The notes under the pieces: model-generated
Told to the model about the DNA's origin: nothing
Seen by the model: the letters and a program-made list of their open reading frames with translations, nothing else
Databases searched by the model: none
Translations under genes and position numbers: made by a program
Source of the DNA: Azolla caroliniana
Lineage: Eukaryota; Polypodiophyta
DNA length: 64,000 nt
Direction of reading: 5' to 3'
Assembly (NCBI GenBank): GCA_043228905.1
Contig: JBHGNT010000007.1
Span: 15,748,001 to 15,812,000, forward strand
In this document: piece after piece, positions 39,905-52,819 of the stretch
Position numbering within the stretch: position 1 is the stretch's first letter
Layout of the letters: every line of letters starts with the position of its first letter

Positions 39905-40380
39905 TGTTAGAGCTTGATCCTAATGTAAGCATATGGTAAGGCTAATATTGATAGAAAAATAAGAGAGGAGAGAGAAAGAAGCATGTCGATCCACCCGACC
40001 ACCCCCGAGCGAAGGGGTCGAGAAAGACTCGAGCCTCGATTAGCGTCCCATACCACTGCCGTGGTGTCGAGTCGTACCTGGCACTGGCATGCTCACTACA
40101 AGAGTTGGATCCACCACAAGGATAGAGTCTCGATGTAGTCAAGAGATGTCAAATGAGGGTAGCTAGGCTTCATATTTATAGCCAGACATAAGGCCCCCAG
40201 GCAAGTTTACACTTGGCCTTAATGGGTTGTCTCAATCCCAAAGATTAAAAGTAACCATTCCCTTCTTTACACTCTCATTTAACCCTCACACTTTATCCAC
40301 GTGTATAGAATACTACAGTAAAACTTACCATTGGATATTATATGGTCATGCCCGTAGCAACAGGGGCGAGTCATCCAACA
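39905..40380 (-). repeat. L3: LTR-like insertion in copia H
   Basis: 476 bp with TGTTAG...CCAACA ends, between the integrase and RT regions of H. A minus-strand TATA (CTATAAATATG near 40182-40172) suggests minus orientation. I see no coding sequence and no exact target duplication (ATAGG versus AGACT), so the boundaries are tentative. Confidence 0.45.
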
Positions 40381-40489
40381 AGACTCCTGACATAAGTGGT
40401 TCAACAAATACCGATCGATCGACAGAGCTGATCAAAGGATCCTAACCGATCAATTAAGCACCCAGGAGATTTGAACGAGTTTGAAGGCT

Positions 40490-41960
40490 GACAGAGTTCT
40501 ACCAACCGGGCCTGGACTACGTCAACTATACTGATGTAGGTGAACCAAGCACATACGAAGAAGCTACAACCGCATCAGATGCCGACTCATGGCTACAAGC
40601 CATGAAATCCGAGATGGACTCTATTCATGAGAATGAGACATGGGAGTTGGTCGCATTACTGGTTGGAAGGAAGCCGCTATCTTGCAAATGGGTCTTCAGA
40701 TACAAATATGTATCTGATTCGGAGAAGCCCAAATACAAAGCTCGGCTCGTCGCCAAGGGACTGAAACAAGAGCATAGGGCCGACTATGATGAGATATTCT
40801 CTCCAGTAGTCAAGATGACCACCCTTCGGCTCCTACTTGGGGTCGTGGCAACAGAAGACCTATAGCTTGAGCAACTGGACGTCAAGACAACATTCCTACA
40901 TAGAGATTTGGAAGAAAACATCTACATGTCTAAACCGGCAGGCTTCATGGCGACGGGGGAGGAAGGTAACCTCGTATGTCGACTGAAGAAAATCTTTTAC
41001 GGCTAAAAACAAGCGTTGAGGATGTGGTACCAAAAGTTTGACTCCTACATTTGACAGCTTGGCTACAATCGGTTCGATTCCGACCCATGCCTATATACTC
41101 GGCAACTAACCAACGAGTCCTGGATCTATCTGATCCTATATGTCAACGACATGCTGATTGCAGGGAGCAATCAATCCGAAATCGAAAAGTTAAAGCGGAG
41201 CCTTCACAACAAGTTCGCGATGAAGGAACTTGGACAAGCCCGACACATACTGGGCATGAGGATCGAGTGAAATCAGAAGACAAAGTCTCTTTGACTCTCT
41301 CAATCCGACTACATCTAAAAGTTGTTGAGGCACTTCAGCATGGAGAACGCGAAGCCAACACCAACACTGTTTCCGATGTCGGTCCGACTATCGGACATAG
41401 ACTCTCCTTCGAAGGATAAGGGGAGAGAACTAAATGGAAATATACCCTATGCATTGGCCGTAGGAAGTATCATGCACTTGATAATGGCGACTCGACCCTT
41501 GCATATGCAGTAGGGGTCGTCAGCCGATACATGCCAAACCCAGGACGGAAGCATTGGGAAGCCGTCAAGGACATCTTCAAGCACCTAAGAGGGACCGAAG
41601 ATGCACAACAAACTTTTGGATCGACAAACCGAAGATAATCGGAAGTTGAGATCATGCTACATCTTCACCTATGGTGGCGGTGCCATATCATGGAGGTCGA
41701 AGCTTCAAGAGTGCACGTCTCTATCTACCACAGAAGCCGATTACATAGCAACATCGGAGGCAGCAAAGGAAGCAATCCGTCAACACCAACTGACAAGCCG
41801 AATCAATCGACCAACGCCGACCATCAACTGCGACTCACAGAGCACAATACACCTCATCAAAAATCCTCTCTATCATGCGAAAACAAAGCATATATGAGGT
41901 GCAGTATCATCACATCTGGGAGCTCGTAATAGAGAAGAAACCCGAAGTCTGGAAGATCGA
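40490..41960 (+). pseudogene. Copia H: RT and RNase H remnant
   Basis: RT begins near SWLQAMKSEMDSIHENETW (40592) and includes KYKARLVAKG and the catalytic box YVNDM (near 41145) in place of YVDD. RNase H carries SWRSKLQECTSLSTTEADYIA (near 41685) and HAKTKHI (41874-41897). Stops occur near 40863, 41004 and 41269, plus frameshifts. The last part (41960-42511) has no clear domain. Confidence 0.85.
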
Positions 41961-42511
41961 CATCGAGGTGAACATCGTTGTTTGCCTAATGAAGCCACTC
42001 TCAGAACATCGCTTCGGAGCACTAAGGACAAAGATGGGACTACGACAAGTGACCGAGCAGAAGAGCGCCAAGCATGGAGCAGAAGGTAAGTCGAAGACCG
42101 GCCTAATCAGACAAGCTGATGAGGCAATTTCAAAAGAATCGAAATACCGAGAGGCTAAAGAAGCAACATTGAGCAATGACATCGACTCGAGAAGGATTGA
42201 TCAAAGGATGAACGAGTTCGAAGAGAGATCGAGGATCCAACAAGGAGCACAGAAATAAGCGCGAGTGGGAGACAGGAGAACATGACGAATCAGACACAGT
42301 TCGACTCGGACCAGTCCATCCGACCGACTCAAGCAAGCCTATCTAAACGTCTAGACAAAATCAGGCTAAATGCCGACTTTATCCCTATTGACTCGGCTTT
42401 ATGCCGACTGACTTATAACCATAACTTTAGATTAAATTGCAATCTAGGTTTATGGAGGAGATAACCCCATACAATTGTATATAGAAAGAGTTGTCCTTTT
42501 ATAGGGCAGTT

Positions 42512-42812
42512 TGTTGGCATAAAAGGCCAACTCCATCCACTTTATAACCGTAGTGTGAACATGTCCTCAAGTTAGGGCTTTAGTATATAATCTCAACCCT
42601 AACATTGTAATAATAATCTTCTTGAATCTCTGAGTGTAGAGTTACAAAGAGAAAAACAAAATAAGAACTTCCATTGAAGCTCCAAATCTTGGTTGATCTA
42701 CTGTTTCCTCTCTTGTTGCATATTCTTATTGCATATTCTTGTTACTTGCTCTACACATTAGATACTCGTAGGTCTTGACTCTTCCACACCTTTGGTCGCA
42801 TACTTGACCACA
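42512..42812 (+). repeat. Copia H 3' LTR
   Basis: 301 bp, TGTTGGCATAAAAGGCC...GACCACA, followed by target copy TTGAG. It aligns with 26643-26856 plus 37289-37357. Confidence 0.9.
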
Positions 42813-42817
42813 TTGAG

Positions 42818-43913
42818 GAGCATAAGGTGGGAGAATAATTGAAAGCATAAAAACATCAAATAGATTATGGAGAATTCTGGCAAACGAATGAAGTTAGAAT
42901 TTGAGCATGTATGATTTTGAAGTTTGGGTGAAAAGAGAAACTTGAATGTCAAAACAATTAGACTTGAGGTTGGTGCAAATGTAGCACTTGTAGGGGGTCA
43001 AGTCGGTGGAAACAAGCGTCGATCACACTCTCAAGTGTACTTAACCCACGAATTGATCAAGTAATTAATGTGGTTGATGAGTTTTTTCACCTCGCCTAAT
43101 TGAGTGGTATCTGGATATTTGTTATTAGTTTTAAGGTTCTATTGTATGATTTCCTCTTCTATAATCACATTGAACACGCTTTTAGTATTGTGCATTGTCT
43201 ATTTTATTTGCAAATGTTAAAGAGTTCCAATTGTTGACATCAACAATGAAAGCTCATGTTTTTAACCATTACAATGAAGGAAGAACGAGCTTAGAAGGCT
43301 GAAACGACACATAAGAGCAAAGAAGCAAGCATAACACATCTATTATTGGAACAAGTAATTTTCTAAGTCTTTTATTGTACAAGGTATAAACTAAATCCAT
43401 GCACATTGAGCCATAGCATGTACTGTTTTGTTGATGCTGCTTCGTTGTAGACATATAACATTTTAGTGTTGTACATTGAGAGATTTGTGGGTGTTTGGAT
43501 TAAACTTTATGTGCTTGAACAGGTAATTTTAGATACTAACACATCTAGTATTGGAACAAGTAATTTTCCTTATTAAAATCAAGATCTTAACTTTATTGTT
43601 GACCAAGATATAAATTACAAGAAATGAGGTCTGGAGTATATTTTCTGGCTATGGTGTGAAGGAGTATGATAAAAGAAAACTTTCCATGCTATCATCTTTT
43701 GCGCAAACTCATGGAAATTCCTTGAAGAGAAATCAACTCCTGCACCCAATGATATGTATAATGGGTAAGAAATATGTGATCGATCATGTGTATGGTTCAT
43801 TCGGATCCTTGTATAGGTCATTCCAACACATGTATAGATCATGGTGTGTGATTCATTATTCTCGTTGGCGTAAAACATAGGAGACTGTATGTGCACAACA
43901 GGAGCCTAAATGA
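42818..43913. other. Unassigned intergenic DNA downstream of the FRO-like gene
   Basis: AT-rich. The last few hundred bases before 43914 would hold the 3' UTR of the minus-strand gene. No conserved frame was recognised. Confidence 0.6.
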
Positions 43914-46900
43914 CTAAAGGCTAAAGCTTACGGAGTGATAATGAAACAATACACTCGCTTTCGAAGATTTCGATGCGTTGAGATTCAAGGAAGAATGTCG
44001 CTTGCATTCCCTTGCAATGTCTTCTTGAAGGCTTTCCGATCCGGACACTAGAACACCAACGCAATCGCCCGAGTATTTGTTGACAAGGCCATCGAAGACA
44101 TCTGCCAATCGAATCCGATAAAAGATAGATTAAGATGGAGAGAGTTAAAGAAGAGAACACAGAAACAATACAATCTTTTATACGAAATGATGTTGCGAAC
44201 CTCTCCAATCCGGACGAGATCGAATGTGGACATCACCGACCCATGATGATTGTCCGGCTTCTCGATCGAAAACCTCCGATTCCAATGCCTCGACTGGCGA
44301 GGGAGTAGTGCTATTTGTGGTCGGCTTCACCGATGCCAAACTCTTAGTCTTTTGCCTCGATTTCAAAATCCAGAAGACAAGTACAAATCCACCAAATATC
44401 ACAATCCCCAGTATCATGCAAGCTACCATTACGTGTGTGCGATTGTAATTGGTGAAGGTGTGGTGCTCGTAAGATTTGATAATGGAGGTGTTAGCTATGC
44501 CTGAGAGCAGGAAGTATCCCAACATAGATGCAATGGTGATGCAGGCCACCCATTTTGTATTGCCTGTTGTACTTATGTTGGATATAATCCCTTGTGGTGG
44601 GACTAACTTAAGATCGTTTGGAGGAGGCAACATCAATGGTTGTGATGGAGGATATGCTACCCTAAACTGTGATAGGGTAAAGGCTTGAGCTTTGGAATCC
44701 AATTCCATGTCCTCGCCACCACTTCTACGACGGTAATCTTGCATGTCCTTTGAGGTTATGTAAACATGGACTTCGATGCTCAACCCTAATGTGTCGTAGC
44801 CGGGGAGGATTTGGTTAGGGTATACACTATCGAGTACGTCTAGGTCCTCTGGCTTTCTGATGCAGTGATACAGTGTGATGGAGGTCGGAAGAGATGTGGA
44901 TGTTTGTGTGATGTTTTTGTATCGATATAAAATGTCGCGAAGAATGGCCATGGCCGGAGTGATGCCTATACCCCCAGCCACAAGGACGAGCGATTTATAC
45001 CTGAGAAAAACAAACAAATTGTTGTCAATGCGCGGTGAAACGAACGAATGATGCTTGAGCATTGAAAACACGAAAGGACATGATGGAATGACAAATTCTA
45101 GGGTTTGTGGCAATATACTGAAGGTAAAAATCCGACTCGTCTCCATAAGGGCCTTCCACTCTAGCCTTGAAGGAGAAAGGGCAAGAAGCTGAATCCCCTT
45201 TCTTGGCGTGGGAGAATTGATCACGCAATGTGTTCGTCCATCCGCCAAGCGGTTTGATGATGATGGTCAGAGCTTGCTTCTTGTCTAGAGGGGAGGATGC
45301 TCCACTAAAGAAGTGCCACTGCAGTGTGGAGAGACCAGGAATCTGGATGCACCATGTGGAAAGAGCATTGTACAATGGGTTTCCTAGTGAAACAATTAAA
45401 TGCATAAAAAACATCTATGAGATGGATTGATTACCTCCACAATACTAATTTCAACAATAAATTGTGTTATGATTAATTACATTATATAGATGTTACCTTC
45501 GATACTAGGGCTACTAAGAGGCATCATAAGCTCAACAACACCATTGTCAAGGACCTTCACCGAAGAGACCTGAACAAGACGTGTCGATTGGACCATGCGA
45601 ATGAATCGATCGACGAAGAAGAGGAACATGGGGATTACGAAGTAGTGGTAGTTCGAGACGACATGGTAAATCCAAAAGAGGGAGAACAAGAGATAGAGGT
45701 GATGTATCCTGAAGAACAAATCGTAGAAACGCCTGCGGAAGTAGGATAGCGATGTGACCCACATCACTAGCCCTATGATCCATGCCACCAATCCAGCCAC
45801 TACCGCGCACCTTTCTTGCCTTGTCACCCATCTAAGAATCTAAGAAGAGGATGAAAACATGGATGTTAATGCCATTACATGCATATATATATTCGATACA
45901 ATCGAAGCATCACCGATCAAACAATGTCGCTATTAGTTATATAAACAACAATTTGCAACTATGGCCTCGTTTAGGGTTCAAGAAATCTTACTTGGTTGCA
46001 TCCTTTCAACCAAATCTGCCATATTTTTATGTTCAATTACCTACCATGTACAATTAGTGTGAACATATCAAGTTGTATACTAATCCGAAAAGGGGAGCAA
46101 ACTAGCATGACACTCGGTAGTAAGGTTATGATACTAAAACTATGAATAATAGTAGTAGTAGTAGTAGCCAGTACCAAGTGCTTTCTATCGGTGTAGCTAT
46201 ATGTGATGATGTAGCCGACGCTATGAATAGTTAGCATGACCATCATCGAGACGGCCAGCCAGATGTGGTAGCGCACAGCCTGCTCGAAGGGAATGCGGGC
46301 GAGCCGAAGCAATGGCGAGCCTCGCGACACGGGAATCCACAGTAGCGCGAATGGCAACATGGCCACCCTCCCAAAATTGAAGGACATGTTACCCACCTTC
46401 TGCCAGTACCTGTATATTTAAGCTCTTAAATTCTTGTTTCCAAAAAAATATGCATATGTATATGTATATATGATCAAATATGTACTTGGCGGATGGTGTT
46501 CGGTTCGATTTCTGAATGCGATGGAAGGACAGATCTGTGACTCGGCCGAAGTGGTACACCATTACAAAGAGAATGATGAGGATACCCAGTGCCTCTGCCC
46601 CTGTGATAATGCCAAATGGGCTTTTGTCCACCCAAACTGGATATGTGCTCAACCGCCATCCGGTCCTCCAGCCCCCCGATGATGATGATGATCCGCTGCC
46701 ATCGCCACCACCGCCAAGCTTTCGGAGCTCCGCTGCTTTTGCTTTTATGAACACACGAAGCTCGATTACGACAAAGCTTAGGATGGTCACCACCATGAAT
46801 GGCAATGCATGGAATATCAATGCGGGCCCTAGCAATGACAGTGCGGAAAACATACCACACCAATTAGTAGGATGTATATCACTAAATCCTCAATTAGGAG

Positions 46901-47205
46901 TTTACGTCATATAATTAATCAAGAAGCAAAAAAGAAAAAGAAAAACCTTCATTGCCATCCGTGTTGAAGAAGCGAGAATTCGAAACTTTGTCGCCGATCC
47001 AAATGTCGATGTATTTGTGCCTATCTTCCGGATCGGGAGACACTAACCACCATCCTACCCAGAATGCGCACGCCGCAATTATCACTCCTTCCGCGAGCCC
47101 CTTCGCCACCCTCGCGTGCTTAATCACCCCAAGCAATCTTAACTTTTCTTCCCTTGATCCACCATTACCATCATTCTTCTCGTTGTGAGCTATACCTGCA
47201 TTCAT
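43914..47205 (-). CDS. Ferric reductase / FRO-type NADPH oxidoreductase (seven-exon gene)
   Basis: The only host gene seen. My exon model (minus strand) is 47205-46947, 46888-46486, 46409-46175, 45839-45497, 45383-45119, 45000-44201 and 44101-43914. All introns are GT-AG (58, 76, 335, 113, 118 and 99 bp) with matching phases, giving 830 codons. FRO proteins pass electrons from cytosolic NADPH through FAD and two haems to Fe(III) or Cu(II) across a membrane. Several membrane helices are visible. Haem-ligand candidates are H269/H283 in exon 3 (YHIWL...TIHSVGY) and H345 or H346/H358 in exon 4 (IHHLY...YHVV). The FAD motif, usually HPF[ST], is HFFS at 437-440. VEGPYG and the NADPH motif GGIGITP (511-517) are intact. 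The late CGP motif reads SGS. A Gly/Ser-rich linker lies in exon 2. Family assignment is firm. The substrate and the 58-bp first intron are uncertain. Confidence 0.87.
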
Positions 47206-47494
47206 GACAATGACAATTGGAACTATGTAGTGACACAATTGAGGTAAAAAACAATGCATTGTCTCATGATTGATGGTTTGGTGGTTGCATGATATCATGG
47301 AGTGTCTACAAGTACTAGCTTATTATTACTCAATATGTCTTGCATACCAAATGCAATGGGTGCACCAACAACACCCTCACGAGTATCGGCCATTTGTTAC
47401 GACGGAGTACGATTTGATGATGAGACACAGTAAGAGTTATACCATGCAATAGTTGTGGACCAAGGGATAAACTATAGTAGGGAGGTGGACTTCC

Positions 47495-47501
47495 TTATAT
47501 A
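47495..47501 (-). promoter_or_regulatory. Candidate TATA box of the FRO-like gene
   Basis: The minus strand reads GTATATAAGG around here, about 290 bp upstream of ATG 47205. This predicts a 5' UTR of about 260 bp. Two GGCATGC words in a repeated CATCGGCATGCAC lie 130-170 bp further upstream (47632-47637 and 47660-47665). Confidence 0.45.
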
Positions 47502-47509
47502 CCCACTAG

Positions 47510-48300
47510 GAAGGCTAGAAACAACTAATAAGAGATATTTTATTGTAAGTCAACGATTTAGGATATGTGCCCACCACATTTCAAATAGTAGGCCCTTGTA
47601 TACTTTCACCACAACATTACCACACGCATCGGCATGCACAACACGCACAAACATCATCGGCATGCACGAGACACACAAACATTCGTTTTTATATGTAGAA
47701 TCTGCACATTCCATAGTATTCGTTGAGTATGGGGGGCCCCATTCCATTGATTGGGTATATGTCGGACGCATGGAGCAATAACTCTTTTTGCATCTTAAAT
47801 CATTGTTTGAAAATTTTAGCTCTTAGACAAACCGCAATTTGTTGTTTGCATTTAGTTCGTGATTGACGTTGTAGAGGCTTCAAAATCTAGATCGGAACGG
47901 AATAAGAAAATTTTGTGGTCGTCATACAAATTTAAAACAAATGGTGATGTTAAATTTATATTATAATGATGGGGCTGGATTGAGAATTTTAAGTGAAAGA
48001 GATCATTGGGATCCTACGTTTCAGTTTTGGTTCTCAGATCCATTTTCTCATTTATCGTGGAGAAATCAAGCTCAAACTTTCAACATTTGTGAGCAAATTT
48101 ATCATTGTGATGATGGACAACCTTCTACGTAATCACACTTCTACGTATTTGCACCAAGAGAGGCACTTAATTATACTTACTATGCTATTTTTTACATGGA
48201 GCGATAAGAGAGTAACAAATTTATAATTATCGCTGTAATTTAATTCATTGCTAGAGTTATAGAGTCAATAGCTACATTACAATCTTGTAGCGAGTGGCAC
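47510..48300. other. Upstream region of the FRO-like gene, otherwise unassigned
   Basis: The promoter-side part is rich in CACAAAC/CATGCAC repeats (47590-47690). Beyond about 47780 it is AT-rich with short unrecognised frames (for example 47941-48132) that show no family resemblance. Confidence 0.5.
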
Positions 48301-49335
48301 AGTTTATACCAATTTGTTCCCACATTGAACTAGATCCATTGTCCATCATCTATCATTAGATCCTTGATTTGATAAACACCCTTTTTAGAAATAAAATAAA
48401 ATATGTTTTGTGACGTAGAAAGAAAAACATGACTCCAATAAATACTCTCCCATCCCATTGAGTTAACAAATCTTCAATCCATTTTATTCATTGTAAATAG
48501 TATGTAACTTTCTTCCAAATTTTAATCATTTTTGACGTGAATAGAGATCTACAAATGGTGCCCTCATATGTACCAAGCACTACATTCCAAAAAGTGGTTT
48601 TCCTAGATCAAAGAAGTTTTAGTTCATACATTTGCACATATCTATCAAGATTATTGTCCACGGTTGCATTTGCTTTTCCAAGTCAAGCACCATTATTGCT
48701 CTCCTTTTGTTAGCATCTGAATCTCCAAATTTATTATACTTTAACCCCCCAAACAATTTATTATGCAAACTTTATCATCTAATAACAATCTTAAAAGATA
48801 CTCCATGTTTTGCCTCCAAATAAATTGCTCTGTGATCTCTGAATTGATGTTTTGAAGTTGGTTTTCCGAGCGTTTGGTTATAGGTAGATGAAATTGAATG
48901 CTTATTTGAAGAATTGTTATTAGTCCTCCATACAATTGCATGTCGCAATTTTTCAATAGCTTTCGCAATATCAATTTGCCTTTATTCTTGTCTATAATGT
49001 TCCGATCTAACTGATACCCCAAGTGCCTCACCACATTGATGATTGGCATAAAATAGATTTTGGCAATCTACTTTGAGCTTTTGAATTTTTGCTACTTGAA
49101 ATCATCAATATTTATCTTTTAGGCCAAACCATCAAGTAGCAAAAACTTAGATTTTTTAAAATGGGCTTTTAACTTAATGATGTATAATTGTAAAGCATCA
49201 ATAATAATGCACATGTTATGTGGAACATAATTATGAGATAAAAAAAAGGTATGATCAATAGTATCATGTTGCCTATGGTATATTGTGTTAAACCTCATCC
49301 AAACCAAGAATATTCTCCTATTATACTTCATTATA
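48300..49335 (-). pseudogene. LINE-type (non-LTR) reverse transcriptase relic
   Basis: Minus-strand frames 49331-49119 and 49049-48741 contain a C-terminal RT pattern of plant L1-like elements: LQLYIIKLKAHFKKSKFLLLDGL followed by RHLGYQLDRN. Downstream (about 48630-48300) the wording ENHFLECS...LGTY fits a LINE 3' part with stops. It is broken by frameshifts. No poly-A tail or target duplication was found. Confidence 0.6.
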
Positions 49336-49615
49336 GTCCATCGGTATGATTGATTTTCTATCGGCTAATAGTTTGGAGTCTGGACAATGGTTTTTGCATT
49401 ATAGGTATAAGTGTGATAGGCCTCTAGTTAGCTAATGACTCACGCAACTTTCTTTTGGGAAACAATTTGGTTAAGATCATTTTCTTGTCTTGTACATTGT
49501 GCAACTTTTAACATATCCCAAAATTCTACTGTAATTCCAACCCATCCTCCAACTTTCCATTTGCCTAGATCTTTTTGTGTTTCTAGTAGTTCCCCTTTTA
49601 TGATCTCATCTTCAA

Positions 49616-49870
49616 GAATGTATTGCATCGTCTACTATGGAAGCAGAGTATGTTGCAACTAGTGGTAGTGACGCATGTAAGGAAGTTGGGTCGCTTATAC
49701 GTAGATTTCATTGTGATAGCCATAGTGTAATTTCTTTGGCTAAGAATTTGGTCTAAGAATCTAGTGTATCATGTGAAGACCAAGCACATTGTGCGATATT
49801 GCTTTATCCGGGAATTAGTAGCAATTGGCCACATTAGACTTGAGAAGGTTGTTTCTCCAGAAAATCTACA
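49616..49870 (+). pseudogene. Copia RNase H scrap
   Basis: Frames reading TMEAEYVATSGSDACKEV, then a CDSHSVISLAKN-like block and a TKH-like block, correspond to the copia RNase H end. Stops and shifts are present and no LTR is attached. Confidence 0.7.
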
Positions 49871-51189
49871 ACTGCATTAACCAAAACCTTACCACATTAT
49901 AGTTTAGATCATTGTTGTCCCTTGATGGGTGTACTTAATTAAGTAAAAAACGACATACATAGGTTAAAAAAATGACAAAACCTTGTTTAAGGTGCGTGCA
50001 GTTAATAATATTTGCATATGTGTTTTTCACTTCCTTCCCTCTTTACTGCTTGAGATCCTCTAAGTAGACAAACACACAAAATATCCACCAAGCAACATCT
50101 ATATCCATTTTCATTTGAGCATCAATCAAATGAGGAGCTAGTGATTTGAACACATCACATTTGAGATAATTGACCTTTTACTACATGAATTCACATCCTC
50201 ATATTTGGAAGGCTCGATGTTTGAAGGTATTTCAAAATGTGTCTGAAAGACTGGCCGAAATAATTTAAAGGATTTGGACAAAGATTATGCATAGGTATAT
50301 TTTATAGACGGCTTTTTGATAAGGTGGAGTGGTTTTACTCTGCATCAAAGTATTTATTTAAGTTGATGGTTAGAATTTAGAAATAAGGGGATCTGTGGTA
50401 TATCTTGTATGTATAGCCGTATGAAGTTTTCTAATACTAATGTAGTATTTCATTTTGGAAAAAAAAAGTCACATCCTCATATTGAATTTTGGACTACAAA
50501 CAGGTCCATGATCAAAATGCTATGATGTGTAATCAAACCATGCATCACAACAATATGTTGCAAATTGAGTGGATTTTCTCATGCATCTTTGATTTATTTA
50601 AGAAATTATAAATTAAATGAAAACCAAAAACATTTTTTATGGACAAAATGAATGACTAAAAATAGTCATTGCAAAGGTGTTACATGACATGAATTAAGGT
50701 TTGTGTTAATATTAGAATAATGTTCAAGATCCATCATTTTGAACTTGAGTAGTATATGTTCTGTGAACTTCCTTTGTTATACTTGGATGCTATGATATGG
50801 ACCCCCTCCAAGTTGAAATCAAATTCCAAGTTTGTAGTGAAGAAGTCCATATGTGATGGAAAAGGTTGTCGCAAATTCTTCTTTGGCACCTTTAATCCGA
50901 TCAACATCATGGCAAATAATTCACATCTACATGTGTTGCTGATGATGGTGTTAGTTGATATGCAGATATAGGTGTAATTGTTGGTGATGTATTTGTTGTT
51001 GTTGGCATTGAATAACAAAGTACGGTTATTTTGTAATTGACTTAATTTTTTTTGGAGTTTCTCATACTCGAGTGTTTGTAAGAAATCCATCTCCTCTTTA
51101 CACTCCTCATTCTGGAAGCCCCTATTCGCTACAAAGATGAGTGTTGAAATGGTGGTTGATAAAACTTCATATTTATATAAATAATATAT
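49871..51189. other. Unassigned AT-rich intergenic DNA
   Basis: There is no recognised element. One minus-strand frame (51303-50734, 189 codons) overlaps a microsatellite at its start. It has a short Glu/Lys/Gln-rich helical stretch near 51110-51000, and it may be chance. Confidence 0.4.
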
Positions 51190-51610
51190 CAATACATATG
51201 TATGTATGTATGTGCATGAATTAACAATTGTATGAATGTATGTGTGTGCATGTTTAAAGTATAGTTGTCTGAGTGAATGTATGGGTGAATGCACGTGTAT
51301 CAATGGTTGTATGAATGGGTATGTATATATATGTTTCTATATGAATAAGTGGTTGTATGAATGTATGTATGTGTTTGACTGAATGAATGTGTGTATGGAA
51401 AGGTATGATGTGTATAATTATGTGAATTACATATGTATTTTTGTGTGAATGAATGATTTCATGCAATATTCTATGTGTTTATGGATGATTTTATGTATGT
51501 ATGCATGCTTGAATTATGTATATGATTGTGGGAATGTTTGTATGTGTGTGTATCAATAAGTGGTTGTATGAAATGAATGAATGATTGAATGAATGTGTTA
51601 GTTATACTTG
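51190..51610. repeat. TGTATG/TGAATG microsatellite tract
   Basis: A degenerate simple repeat built from GTATG, GAATG and TGTGTG words over about 400 bp. Confidence 0.75.
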
Positions 51611-51961
51611 AATAGAAAGGTTATAACTTATAACATAGATAGAGAAAGAGACTATAGAAGATGACGTGGACATAAAATAGATACAATGTGCTTCATTTTA
51701 ATTGTCAACTACAATATCATTATGCTATTTGTCACATGATTATCTTCACCTCTTCGATGAGAGGTCTTTATACACTATTGTCTATTTAGTGCATGCATGA
51801 TGCATGGCATGAGTCATGACAATAGTAAACTTCTCTAGTACATGAGTAAACTATGTGCTACTTATTATAAGCATTTAGTATATCTTAGTGGTATGATCAA
51901 AGTTTAGAGATAATAGGGCTATATATAAAATGCCGATATGTGCTTGTATGTTTTATTCAAT

Positions 51962-52145
51962 ATCCCCCCTCAAGCACTTTATCACAGTTCCAACTTTTTT
52001 CGAAATTTGAAGAATCTATCTTTTTGAATCAGCTTTTGTGAGAGCATCAACAACTTAGTCTTTAGTTTTGGTATATTTTAGGTCTACGACCCCTTCAATC
52101 ACTTTTTCACGACCATAACGTAGTGAACCTCTACATGTTTGGTCC
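51962..52145 (-). pseudogene. Copia 3' fragment (RNase H end and polypurine tract)
   Basis: The minus strand reads GREKVIEGVVDL...TKTKD then DALTKA, the usual copia C-terminus. It is followed by GCTTGAGGGGGG (51976-51965), a standard polypurine tract. It is cut on its right by the LTR of copia I. Confidence 0.7.
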
Positions 52146-52801
52146 TGTTAGGAAACAAGTTCCTCCGGATGGGATGAGCACAACCCAGATTCGAGTTTCA
52201 AGTTCGAGAACCTGATCGGATGGGTCCGAAGGAGATAGAGACCGGACCCGGACTGGGTGGAAGGCATATGGTCAGATCCGGTTAGGTATTTAGAAGTGAA
52301 CATATTTGAAAATATGTTTTTAGTGAGCCTAAGATAGGCCATATTTGTAAATAGCCCATACTGTTTATTAGTATAAATACACCTAGGGAAAATCATTATG
52401 TAAGTGCGATCATAGACTGAGAGAAAGAGTGAGTGAGAGCGAGTGTGTCTCCTCTGTAACCGTTGATCTGAACGAGGAAGAACTCAAGGTCGTTGGATTG
52501 CAGTCTTTGTTGTATTCCTTTCTCCCATAGTGATACAGTTTGGAGTTTGTTGACTCCCGTGGTTTTTCCTTATCAGGGTTTCCACATTAAAAATACTTGT
52601 GTCTCTGTACTTTCATTTTTGTCCTCTGTTTTCTATCATTTCTATCTTTGCACCGGCATACGCACATGTGTCAATCGGTTGTGGCCGGTAGTATCATTAC
52701 TTTTTGTACTTTTATTTTTGTCCTCTGTTTTCTATCATTTTGATCTTTGCACCTGCGTACACACATGTGTCAATTGGTTGTGGCCAGTAGTATCCTCAAC
52801 A
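52146..52801 (+). repeat. Copia I 5' LTR
   Basis: 656 bp, TGTTAGG...CCTCAACA, with a TATA-like GTATAAATAC near 52370-52379. A tandem duplication of about 110 bp in its last third has the repeated words TTTTGTCCTCTGTTTTCTATCATTT and CACATGTGTCAAT. Confidence 0.85.
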
Positions 52802-52804
52802 AAA

Positions 52805-52816
52805 TGGTATCAGAGC
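52805..52816 (+). other. Copia I primer-binding site (initiator tRNA-Met)
   Basis: TGGTATCAGAGC three bases after the LTR. Confidence 0.93.
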
Positions 52817-52819
52817 AAT

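Larger units (their letters stand above)
26643..42812 (+). mobile_element. Copia element H (decayed), carrying element C in its 5' LTR
   Basis: The 5' LTR is 26643-26856 plus 37289-37357. The 3' LTR is 42512-42812. The target duplication TTGAG is at 26638-26642 and 42813-42817. The two LTRs align clearly but have many substitutions and an indel near the ATATTCTT repeat, so H is old. Its interior contains gag, protease, integrase, RT and RNase H regions full of stops. C and the LTR-like piece L3 were inserted later. Confidence 0.88.

Noticed and set aside
39905-40380. Firm call of L3 as a solo LTR
   Set aside because: The ends are TG...CA and a TATA box is present, but no target duplication could be found, so it is kept as LTR-like only.
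50734-51303. 189-codon minus-strand frame as a host gene
   Set aside because: Its first third is a TGTATG microsatellite and there is no recognisable domain or splice support. Recorded only as unassigned DNA.
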